Shown piece by piece: positions 48,361 to 58,110 of a stretch of DNA of 64,000 bases; position 1 is the stretch's first letter; the number at the start of each line of letters is the position of its first letter. The notes below the pieces were generated by a model, which worked only from the letters and a program-made list of their open reading frames with translations, had not been told where the DNA came from and searched no databases. The position numbers and the translations under genes were made by a program. Origin of the DNA: Acheta domesticus (Eukaryota; Arthropoda; Insecta; Orthoptera; Gryllidae); contig JAHLJT010009355.1 in assembly GCA_031308135.1 (NCBI GenBank), positions 7,241,074 through 7,305,073 on the forward strand, given 5' to 3'.

Positions 48361-50116
48361 AAGGCGCGGATTGTCTTCTTTAGAAGGAGCGGGAATTTTA
48401 AAGGGCGTAATGGAATGCCCTATCCTGGCAATGTTAAATGTTCGAATCTAAATATCAGAATCTATTGATGTTAGGCTTACGATATTTTTACAGGTTGCAG
48501 TTATGTCACGCATAATTATACTAAAACCACAGTTTTGAAAAAAGGTTTTCTATTTTTATAGATAAACATATTTATCATAATGTAATTTTTAGCACGTTTT
48601 CACTTAAATGAAGTTCCGTAGAATTGATAATACTATGATAATTAAAAGAAAAATTTCAGTAAATGTAAGAGACCTATATTAACAACTCCTGAAAATTTCA
48701 GTTTCCCATTACAAATGTAAGCTAAGAAAAGAACAATTTAGTATAAAAATATAAACTTTCGGGAAACAGACTTTGAAGATGGAAACCGCAGAACACGCCA
48801 GCGGGATAACTTGCATCATGAGAATAATCATTTGCTAATAACTGCTTTGGTTTGAGTCTTTTTTATGTTGTTAGCTTCACATCATAAAGTTTTCAATTTA
48901 TTATCTGCCTGTCTAAGTGTTTCAGTATTTATGCGCTACATTATCTAACAATGTCTAAAAGTACTGGAGCCAGCACCTAAGCCCAATGAAAGGAGAACTT
49001 TACATATAAATAATAAAAAATACTTGTAAGAATGACACCAACATATTTCAAAAGTCAATTTAAAGATAAATTATAGAGATTAATGAAAAATAAAATACCA
49101 AAAAACTATATTTTGCGCGCAAAGGAATTCCATTTCCACTTACGCCACGATCTGCACTTGTCCACAGATCTGCACTGATCCACGTCTGCACTTGTCCTAA
49201 AAATGCCATTCTTTATAAAAATTTCAATACGGAAGTGGGGGATCTCAATTTTCCAGAACAATTTTCGTTTGGAGAAGAATTTAAATTGTCAGTCTCGTGT
49301 TTCGCATTACTGACGGCATATTATACAGTATTTCTCTCTGCAGCAGTTACTTTTTTTCACTTCCTCGAACTTTTGCTGATAAAAATAAACATTGTTTAAT
49401 TCTTTAAAATTCAGTGAATTGTCGTGCATATTTTCTTCATATTTTCCTTGCCCAGGTCAGAATAAATATTGGAACTGGGTAAGCTTTTTATAGTAATAAA
49501 ACTGTAGTATTTTAAGTTCCAAATATACTTGTTTTGTAAAGTAATAAGAGAAATTATAAGCCTCGCATGCCATCCTGTCAGAAATGAATGAAGCAGGCAT
49601 GAATGCCCGTTTCAATTAAACTTTTATTAGATTCATTATAGGCTCGTTACGGATATCTTAAGGAAAGTGTGTTTGACAAAATGTTTGTTAAAAATATTGT
49701 TCCAGTACAAATTTAAAATATGTTTTAATTACTAAGTTGCGTTTCTGACTAAAGCACTATGAACAATAATTAGTTATTGCTTTTAGGAAGTTTTACTCTA
49801 GTTATTTGCTTAATAAATGTGCTGTTGGTTAGTGATAGTTGTTTGAAATTGAAATTAAAAAGGCACTTTCAAATTGGTGAGCTAAAAATACCAAACATGT
49901 AACGCCATTTTTATTACTTGTGAGTCCCTCCTTCATTGTTATAAATTTTTTCGCGAATGAAAACATTTGTTTTGTCAAACCAAGCTCAAATGTATAACCT
50001 TCATATTGTTCAAATGCAATATTGTTTTGATTATAGAACATAATAAATTTGGAGTTAGGTTAACAGGGCTTGGTCAGTAGAGCAGAATTAATTTACACCA
50101 TCGTTGTTGCCTGTTT
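48361..50116. other. AT-rich non-coding spacer
   Basis: I see no gene. The words GATCTGCACT and CACTTGTCC recur locally near 49145-49200. Confidence 0.5.
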
Positions 50117-50154
50117 GCCAACGTTTCGGAAAATATATTTCCATTCTCAGGGCT
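50117..50154 (-). mobile_element. Degenerate hammerhead-like remnant, second copy
   Basis: On the minus strand it reads CTGAGAAT, then a hairpin GGAAATATATTTTCC, then GAAACGTTGGC. The stem II hairpin (GGAAA/TTTCC) is well kept and GAAA is intact, but the CTGANGA box is altered to CTGAGAA, so cleavage is unlikely. It shares the 13-mer CCGAAACGTTGGC with 10339-10351. Confidence 0.45.
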
Positions 50155-50294
50155 TACAACATCCTATTGACTATACACATAATAACTGCTACATGATGTG
50201 GATACTGAGGTGCCTCACAGGTAGTGAGGAGCATTCATACGTCTACATCACACAACCATATACCAAGACTTCAACCGGTAGAATTTTTTGACTT

Positions 50295-50900
50295 GTCTCT
50301 CACGTCGTTAATATCTACATTAGCGGCGACTTGTTCACATTATTATATTTATGAAAACAAGTGCTTCAAATAATGTCAAGTAAAGTTTCTCGAAAACACA
50401 ACCGTTTTCTGTAAAAACTAGCTCAAGATTCCGCATTTTCAGAAACGCTCAAACGCCATTTTCTCAAAAATTGTTCCAAATGTTTTTACAAACTTTTCGG
50501 ACGGATAGTGCAAATTGCACTCTTTAATATGACGTAAAGTTCATTTGGGATATTTTTTGTTTTTTCCAAAATTACACTAACGTAATGTTTTTGAAAGGTT
50601 TCTCACACCGTTAATATACACGTTTTCTACAATTTGTAAACACTGTTGTATTTGTTAGTTAAGGTGCTTTAAATGACTTTAAATAAAGTTTTTCGAAAAC
50701 ACAAAAGATTCCTGTGAAAAAGAGCTTCAAATTTCACATTTACAGTATCGATGAAACGCCCTTCTCTTAAAAACGGCTCTAAATTTTTCAAAGAAATTGC
50801 CATTTAGGAACGAAGTTTCACTGTTCTTTAATATTCTTAAAATAATATTTCCGTTCTATTATTAAGAAACCGAAAAATCAAGAAAATGTTTTAAAAAAGT
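50295..50900. repeat. Two-copy tandem repeat with a 303-bp unit
   Basis: GTCTCTCACGTCGTTAATAT (50295) and GTTTCTCACACCGTTAATAT (50598) begin the two copies. AAGTTTCTCGAAAACAC (50383) and AAGTTTTTCGAAAACAC (50686) keep the same 303-bp offset. The copies have diverged considerably. They may be an isolated remnant of a satellite or the body of an element. Confidence 0.8.
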
Positions 50901-52432
50901 AATTTGAGCAACGATAGATGGCAGCTGGCAAGAGTATGTGTCAAGTCCGAATAGCTAGCCGAGACCAAAAGAAATAGAAAACTAATACGGGAAAAGTCTG
51001 TGCCATTCTGTAGCAGTACTGGTTTCTTTAATTGAAAGGTAGAAGACTCTAGATAAATTATCGATTGCTTTTATTTACCATCTTTAGAAAATAAAAGCTA
51101 AATTTTAATATTTTAAAATTAATAGAAAGACTGTTTATCTGATATCACTTGTTCATTTTTTCATTGCGCGAGTTTTAATCGATCCATTGAAAGCAGCCCA
51201 CATTTCATATTCCAGCGCGAAGAAACATTTGAATATTAGTTTATAGTTGGGGAAGTAAAAAAATAAACATTTTTTAGTTGCTTTATGTAAATATTAGTGA
51301 GTGGACTCACGTTAGAATTCCCCGCGCTCCCGTGCAATATCCAACAATCGTGTGACACATAAGTCCCTTCACAAAAAATTGTTAATAGTTGGAATTACAT
51401 GTAACGCGTTGTTTTATAGTTAAGGTGAACACTAGGATTTCTTTGCCATGGTTCACTACAACATACATATACAGATCTAGGTAAATATAAAACATTTCAA
51501 TTACATTTTCAGAAATATATTTAAATATAAAGATATTCGTTATTGCCTTTAAGTTAGCTTATAATATTATCTTAGACTAATAGAAATAGATGTTCTCAGT
51601 CTCGATATTTATTGGTTAAGGTATTAACGATACGAGTCGTAAAAGTGTCATTTTATTAAAAACGTTGCGATAGGTCGAGTGGTGCAATTTTACGAACAAA
51701 ACAAAATTACTTTTACCACATGTGTCATACACTATTTTGTTAGACAGACTTACTGATTTTCCTTTTACTTCAATTCTTGGATACAAATTACTTAATTGGA
51801 TGCCATGTATATCATTAAGATCAGTTGTTGCTGATCAATCGAAAGTAGTTTGTTTTCTTTGTTGCATTCACAGTTTCGTCTGATCATTTCAGCATCGTCT
51901 CATCTTTAGCACTAGTACTAAAAATTGAATTTTTAGCACGCCGTGCATGCTATAAAAGTTAGCCGCTTTTGCAAATGGCTGCTTAAAAATGTACTTTCTC
52001 TTCGCGTTATCTTTTCTTCATGATCATCATGAAAGCTGAAACAATTTATTTAAAAAATAATAATGTAGATATTTAAATAATTAGGTATTTCATTTTATTT
52101 GAAAATCAACAAAGAATAGATACCTAGGAAACACCTAACTGATTAGTTTTACCAAGGTATCAACATGACCATTAACTTATTAATGTTTTATTACACTTGA
52201 ATAACTATACACGGTAGTTAATGGAATTATAACGGGAAATAATAAATCTCTTCATGTGAGCCAAAACATTATAGATCAACTTTAATTCGTTATATGAACT
52301 CGAAATAATTACTGAAACCGCGAAAAAACTATAATTCACTTTATACCTTAAAAAATATAGAAAGCAAGAATATACATTTATTTTCATTTCCTTCAAAATA
52401 CAAAACGCAACTCGATTTTTCAAGAGGCTGAT
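50901..52432. other. AT-rich non-coding spacer
   Basis: No gene was recognised. A short palindrome CTAAAAATTGAATTTTTAG lies near 51920. Confidence 0.5.
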
Positions 52433-52530
52433 GAGAAAGAGGAAAATAAGAAGGCGAGAAAGTTGAAGAGTCCAAGAAGGAGGAAGAGGAAGGAGAGAAA
52501 GAAAAAGAGATGGAGGAGTGAGAGCGAAAT
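52433..52530 (+). repeat. Polypurine (GA-rich) tract
   Basis: About 100 bases of almost only A and G with few interruptions. Such tracts can form triplex (H-) DNA; here it is simple sequence in a spacer. Confidence 0.7.
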
Positions 52531-52854
52531 CATTGATAAAATTTGAAGCGATCTATAGTGAAATCAAATAGAGATATTGGCTGCTAGGTAGTATGGTGAG
52601 ATGAGGTTAAATGGGAGAAAAATAATACACAATGTAATAGAATTAGGAGTATCTGTTGAATCCCAATCGAGATAGTATGGCGATATAATCTCCATGGACC
52701 CGTAGTTGCCCGGCAATGCTCGTTGCTTTGCGACCTACCCTGTTTCTGTGTATAACTTGTTTTCTAACTGTATCGTGATGTACGATTCAATATATGAATA
52801 TACTTTCTTCATCGGAACGAACACTTATTTACTTCAACTTTGCAAACAGTATCG

Positions 52855-53060
52855 AGGTGAATCGAGGGCGGCACGAGAATCGAACGAGAGGAAATCACCC
52901 GGATCGCGAGGGCGGTGCTCGAAGCGAACGAGACGTGCCGGAATCACCCGAGTGAGCGGTGAGCCAGCGCTCCGTGCGGTGACGGCACGGAGTACGGCCC
53001 CGCCCAGCTGCTGGGCTGCCCGCCAGCCTCTCAGTGGCTCACCCGAGCCATAAAGGCGAG
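52855..53060. promoter_or_regulatory. Short CG-rich island
   Basis: A compact CpG-dense patch with CCCAGCTGCTGGG near 53005 (an E-box centred inverted repeat). The 115-codon plus frame that ends here has no domain. Confidence 0.3.
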
Positions 53061-54522
53061 TCGTTAAAATACCTAATTAAAAATACGCCTGTTTTTCTTA
53101 CAGTGTACGCGTGTGTTGCTCTGGCGGTTTTTAAAAATTCCGGCTCTGTTTATTACCGGGTTTACATATACTTGACTTAAACAAGTTAAGAATTTTTTAT
53201 TATTTTAATAAACATCTGTAATAACGCGAAAATTGTAAATGAATAAGCAAGTAGTGCGCGCGTATGTTATAGGATTTTTTTAAATAATTTAAAAACAGGG
53301 TCGGCGAAATTCTCGGGTAAACCCCCATGGGCCACTTTCCGTGGGTCGTACGCCACGCATTTGCATCCTCTGTCGGACGCTTGAGGGCGCCACGAGAGTG
53401 CGCTGTCCGTCGCCAGGAACGCTTTTTTTTCTTTCGGCAAATTAAGATATTTTTCGCAAGGAATTTTTAAAAAAAAACGGAGTACTTACTATCCACGTGA
53501 GTGCGGTAGATGTGTTGTTCGTAAGTACCTGTTTTCTGCGCGTATCGTTGACCTATTTGGTTGGAAGATTTGCCTTCTGTCAGCCCTTTGTTGTTTTTCT
53601 TTCTGACAGTGGCTGGTTTTCGATGTTTTCATATGTCTAACCAGGTTTAGCGAGAACGGTAAAATAGATTGAAACAGGTCAATTTAAAACAAAATAAATT
53701 CTCTTAAAGCTAGATATTATCGAATACACGCGCGAAATTATTAGTAGGTATTATTTCCCTTGTTCTTATCATAATAGATGTACGCAGTCACTAATACTGA
53801 GTATTAGTGACCCAGTACATCTATTATCATAAGCCAGGTGAAACCAGATTACCAGTCATCTCTCTGCATATAATTCGCTAAGGAAAGATCGCAGTTATTT
53901 TACCATTTTTAAGAAACCTTCACCATAAATACCCGTCACTATGCAAATACAATACAGAGAATTGCTGGAGGCCAGGATCAAAGCCGTCAATAAAATAAAA
54001 ATTACGGTTATGTTTGCAGGTTATGTTATCAACAAAACAGCACCCCCATACGACTGTTGATGCCAAAATACTCATTATTCTCATGCATTGGTCGGAAAGG
54101 ATGAGATACCATACATTTCTGGGTCACGAGTTAAGTCTTTTTTGTGCCTTTTCAACGTTTCATTACGGGTTTGGGTGTTTCACACGTCTACAACCCCGCC
54201 CTACCCGATTTCATTGCATGGGTAGTCGGATACTAGCAGAACCTTGAAACATACGCAAAATTAAACGTACTATTATATATTTTGTGCAATATAATATAAA
54301 TTCTTAGAAAATTTAGAATGTTTACCCACACAGTGTGGGACCTATAATGTAACTCACAAATCATGGGCTGAGATCGTTTGAAGGTGGGATCCATTATCTA
54401 GTTATTTTCATACTTAAATCAATAATTTTTTGAAAACAATCATTTATAAATGAGCTTTTTGACATAAATTTTGCTAGTTTATTTCATCAACAGGATATCT
54501 GTGGGAAATTATTTCGATATTC
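53061..54522. other. AT-rich non-coding spacer
   Basis: A hairpin is listed separately. CAGGGTCGGCGAAATTCTCGG (53298 onwards) resembles the outer end of a hAT element, but no matching second end was found. Confidence 0.45.
53765..53833. other. Near-perfect 69-nt hairpin (33-bp arms)
   Basis: The left arm begins CTTATCATAATAGATGTAC and the right arm ends GTACATCTATTATCATAAG, with one mismatch over 19 bp. A 3x3 internal loop follows, then an 11-bp perfect stem GTCACTAATAC/GTATTAGTGAC closed by TGA. The size is in the pre-microRNA range, but the three-base loop and near-perfect pairing fit a palindromic insertion or foldback relic better. Confidence 0.75.
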
Positions 54523-54573
54523 GTCCTGATGACGCGAACAACTAGTCCACTAAACGAAAGCGTTTATGCTTTT
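54523..54573 (+). mobile_element. Candidate hammerhead ribozyme of a Penelope-like element
   Basis: The intact core box CTGATGA (54526-54532) is followed by a stem-II region GCGAAC...CTAAAC with a CAACTAGT loop, then CGAAA (54555-54559) and a small stem III (GCG TTTA TGC) ending at TTT. Order and spacing match the hammerheads described in Penelope-like retroelements. Stem II pairing has partly decayed and the base after GAAA is G. Relic or weakly active; no associated reverse transcriptase is in the window. Confidence 0.45.
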
Positions 54574-54759
54574 CTAAACTTCAATAAATATTACTACAAT
54601 TATTGTTTATTGACGAATTGTTGATTTCTCTAAAACCAATTAATACTGTTTTCATTAAAATTATCTCGATACAGTAAGTTTCTTTCAGAGAGTGTGCCAT
54701 ACCTCCGAACTTCGAATTAATAGTCGTGTTATCACCGTACACAAGTCCAAGCTTATCGG

Positions 54760-54939
54760 ATTGGACGCGGATCTCTCAGCGGAGCGCTGCGGGGCCGGAG
54801 GGGCGGCTGGGCGCAATTAGCACTCCCAATCACCTTTCGACTCCGGGGAGCGGCCGGCGCCGACGCCGACGCCGCCGGCGATCGCCGCGTGAATAATTGA
54901 CGAGGCGCGGTGACGGATGGCCCGACTTATTGGCGCGCT
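54760..54939. promoter_or_regulatory. CG-rich flank of the 9-bp minisatellite
   Basis: CpG-rich sequence includes GCCGACGCCGACGCCG near 54858 and a balanced GTGAATAATTGACG (54890 onwards). It leads directly into the minisatellite. Confidence 0.3.
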
Positions 54940-55339
54940 CCGCCCCCGCCGCCCCCGCCGCCCCCGCCGCCCCCGCCGCCCCCGCCGCCCCCGCCGCCCC
55001 CGCCGCCCCCGCCGCCCCCGCCGCCCCCGCCGCCCCCGCCGCCCCCGCCGCCCCCGCCGCCCCCGCCGCCCCCGCCGCCCCCGCCGCCCCCGCCGCCCCC
55101 GCCGCCCCCGCCGCCCCCGCCGCCCCCGCCGCCCCCGCCGCCCCCGCCGCCCCCGCCGCCCCCGCCGCCCCCGCCGCCCCCGCCGCCCCCGCCGCCCCCG
55201 CCGCCCCCGCCGCCCCCGCCGCCCCCGCCGCCCCCGCCGCCCCCGCCGCCCCCGCCGCCCCCGCCGCCCCCGCCGCCCCCGCCGCCCCCGCCGCCCCCGC
55301 CGCCCCCGCCGCCCCCGCCGCCCCCGCCGCCCCCGCCGC
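54940..55339. repeat. Perfect 9-bp minisatellite (GCCGCCCCC)n, about 44 copies, G-quadruplex-prone
   Basis: Four hundred bases consist of one 9-bp GC-only unit with no visible substitution. The minus strand is (GGGGGCGGC)n, with runs of five G every nine bases, an ideal layout for consecutive G-quadruplexes. The plus-strand frames are poly-AAP, poly-P and poly-RRP depending on phase. With all three open and no gene context, coding is not supported. Lack of divergence implies recent expansion or homogenisation, or an assembly effect. Confidence 0.95.
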
Positions 55340-55554
55340 TAGCCGCTCCCCACGCGCGCGCAGCCGGCCGCCCGCACGGCGGCGTGGGCCAGGCGCTGAG
55401 AGCGGACGTTTGCTTCGAGACTAGATAGAGATGGCATTGCGACGATTTTCACGAGTAAGCGTCTATTCGATGCTTAACCCTTTGACTGCCACGTGTATTA
55501 ATCTCAAAATTACGACAGGGAGAGATGGCGAATTCTGTCGGTCTGGAGGAGAAT
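55340..55554. other. Spacer between minisatellite and repeat segment
   Basis: The CG-rich flank continues to about 55420 and composition then falls. No gene. Confidence 0.4.
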
Positions 55555-55700
55555 TCTAGCGGCCCGCCGCTCTGATCGAGTTTTCCGTGGTTTCTCCGAT
55601 CAACACCAGCCAAATGCCGGAGCAGTACCCTCACAAACGGGCCAAGGACCGCGCGTGATCTTTCCTTCCTGTTCCTTGTCCTGTCCTCACACACACTTAC
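55555..55700 (+). repeat. Possible copy of a widespread insect interspersed repeat
   Basis: The order TTTCCGTGGTTTCTCC, CAAATGCCGGAGCAGTACC, GGGCCAAGGACCGC, TTTCCTTCCTGTTCC and TGTCCTGTCC resembles a repeat I have seen across polyneopteran insect genomes (GTGGTTTCCCC ... GCAAATGCCGGG ... GGCCACGGCCGCTTCCTTCC). This rests on pattern memory and not on a search. Confidence 0.35.
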
Positions 55701-55845
55701 ACTAACATGCACTACATTACCACACATGCCGGGACATCGGTCGAGAGCTTATAGCTGGTACCGAGTGGAGAGGTGATGGGATGACTGATGGGAGATACCT
55801 CGTTGAGGGAAACCCCACTAGCCAATGGTAGGTCGGCGCCCGGTC

Positions 55846-55859
55846 TCGCCATCTAGCGG
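55846..55859 (+). promoter_or_regulatory. CTCF-like motif
   Basis: TCGCCATCTAGCGG matches the insect CTCF pattern GCGCCATCTAGTGG at 12 of 14 positions, including the full GCCATCTAG core. The following AGCGGGAAAAT is also E2F-like. Confidence 0.35.
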
Positions 55860-56036
55860 GAAAATATCACCTTTACATCCCGAGGGGAAAACGCACTACA
55901 CTTACGGGAATATTGTCCTAAGTCGATGACGCGCCCGGAATCTCAATCAATCAAAAGTACGCTGCCGGGCCACGCTCGTTTCTGTTGCTACTCTAAATAA
56001 CATAACTGTGCATCAAAATTATACACATGGCCTCGC

Positions 56037-56047
56037 TTGGCGGGAAA
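56037..56047 (+). promoter_or_regulatory. E2F-like motif
   Basis: TTGGCGGGAAA is an exact match to the classical E2F site. No promoter or gene was found beside it, so it is an isolated word. Confidence 0.25.
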
Positions 56048-56093
56048 AATCTGTATCAATTTGATTGGCATAGCAGTCTAAGGGGAGTGCGGA

Positions 56094-56456
56094 TTGCAAA
56101 TTCACGAAGTAATAATAAGACCATTGCTACTACGCGTCTACCCAATCTGGTTAAATGCAGAAAAAAATAACCAAAGAAAACTGCAAATAGTACAAAATAA
56201 TTTTTTTAGAATCATTTTGAACGCCTCCTATATGTCACCAATAAATAATTTCTCAAATAATTCGATCTAGACCATCGTGTCACCTATCTAGCCAACAATT
56301 TCTTATCAAACATATCCCAAATTCCTTCACTATCAGTTCACAGACTCGGCAAAAACCCATTACATACAACAAAATAAGTTTCCCTTTCATATTTTCTTTA
56401 ATAAATTCTACGAACTAGATCCCGACTGGAGGAATCCGATGGGTAACCTCAACTAA
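56094..56456 (+). pseudogene. Decayed C-terminal fragment of a Jockey-clade reverse transcriptase
   Basis: The first frame gives LQIHEVIIRPLLLRVYPIW, then LNA and later LQIVQNNFFRIILNA, ending in a stop at 56268-56270. The second frame (from 56264) gives DLDHRVTYLANNF and HRLGKNP. The third gives FYELDPDWRNP up to TAA at 56454-56456. YPIWLNA...LQxVQNxxxRIxLNA corresponds to ACPIWYNTA...IQTFQNKILRIAVNA in the 5.7-8.0 kb element. At least two frameshifts have killed it. It is another Jockey-clade family and old, on the opposite strand to the intact-looking one. Confidence 0.75.
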
Positions 56457-57815
56457 TGTATTAGTTTGCCCAACTTATTGTTGCTATTGTTTATTGTTAA
56501 TTCTTTGTGGTCTAGGAAGGGCCGTCTTGAACCCCCGAGAACAAAGGCATTCCCGTTACAATTGAAGATGTAATCATTACAAAACTTGATGCTTTTCAAG
56601 TTTTAAAACTCATCAAACAAAATTTTATTGAAGCTTTTCACAGAATAAGGGAGTTAGAAATCGATTAAAATGCCAAAATGGAAAGGAGTTAGAAATAAAA
56701 AATAAAATGTATATTGATACAAGATCCAAGAAGCCGCACACTATGAATTACAAATTTCCAAGAAATTCGTACATTGGTAGTTAAAAGTGCCAGACTGTGG
56801 GATCATTGGTGTGATGATCTATTATGACCGCAGTAATTATGTTATCATTTTATGATTAGCACTAACAGTGTTTAAAAAGACATTAAGGGAAATATCAATG
56901 TTTCTATGTATTCTTTTGTTTCCTTTAATTTTCACGTAGGAGCTTCCAAAACATACCATGCAGATATTCACTGATAACAGAGTGATGTTCTCTAGTTTGA
57001 TAAATGCATGTGAATATGTGAAATGCATGTGGTATATTTCAGGCGATTGCGCTGTTTCCTGTCAATTCAGTTTATCGGGCTCTTCTTTTCCTGTGATATT
57101 TTTACAAGATATCTACAGATTATGCCGCAATTAACATTTTACTTTGCCTTTCTCGTTGTTAATTTTTTATTCTTCCTGAAAGCCAATTCCTCATCTTTTA
57201 CAGCAAACGCTCTTCAAAGAATATCTTGACTTGTGTCTACAATATCAGTATTTTTTCCAGATGTGTAGATAACAGCATTTTATCTTTAATAATACTAGTG
57301 AAATAAGTTTCAGTTCGACAGTCTCTTCTTCATGTATCAATTTCAAATGCCTATAAATTACGAGCATTGGTATTAGCCCCTGCTGCACCCAAGGAAGGAA
57401 GACAGAAAGAAAGGAAGACTCAGTCAGGAAGAAAGGAAGACTGGAGGTTTCAGTTCTTCCCCAGAAACTGATAATAGATATTCTTCATCATAATTTTTGT
57501 GAATTTTCTATTGAAACGAAAGACATTCAATTACTCAATAGTAAACTTTATATATAACGAAAATCCACAAATGAAAATAAATTTTAAATAAACTATATAA
57601 ATGAAAAACTCTTTATAGGAAAACATTAAGACAGCTGTATTTTCCATCAGTAGACCCAATATAGAAAACTCCTGTTTGCACCACTGGTTTTAGTACACAG
57701 AGATAGCTATACAGAATACTTCGTATCGATCTAAGAGGTGTCGCAAGTAAACCGCGAATAAAATCCCAGGAATAGAAGAAAACACACGTCACTTTAATCG
57801 CAACTCACGCACGGT
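56457..57815. other. AT-rich non-coding spacer
   Basis: The first about 100 bases may be the 3' untranslated part of the Jockey-clade relic. AGAAAGGAAGACT occurs twice near 57407-57445. No gene. Confidence 0.45.
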
Positions 57816-57819
57816 CCGG

Positions 57820-58110
57820 AGGTTGAGGTGTCACTCACCACGTGCCGGTGTTGCACGTGCGTGAGCGTGCGCGTGTGCGTGCGAGAACGCCAGGGGTTCT
57901 GTTTAAAACGCCGGTTATTGCCCGCGCACCTTTCGTGACTACTGACGCATCGAGGCCGTTGCTGCGGATCGATTCCTGATGGGTTGTCTATCGATTATCC
58001 TTCGCCACGCGGCCAGTGATGGAAGACACAAGGGCTGCTTGGCGAGCTCGTCGTTTGCGTTCGGAATTATAGGGAGCGGGCGTCATTCTGGCCCGGCGAA
58101 GACAACTTCG
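57820..58110. promoter_or_regulatory. Small CG-rich island
   Basis: CACGTG E-box words near 57840 and 57855 are followed by a GTGCGTGCGCGTGTGCGTG simple run, then balanced sequence with CTATCGATTATC. Function is inference. Confidence 0.3.

Noticed and set aside
53298..53330. CAGGGTCGGCGAAATTCTCGG as the end of another hAT element
   Set aside because: No inverted partner end or 8-bp duplication was found downstream or upstream.
54897..55428. Poly-AAP, poly-Pro and poly-RRP frames of 141-175 codons
   Set aside because: All three phases are open simply because the 9-bp GC-only unit contains no stop codon; nothing supports translation.
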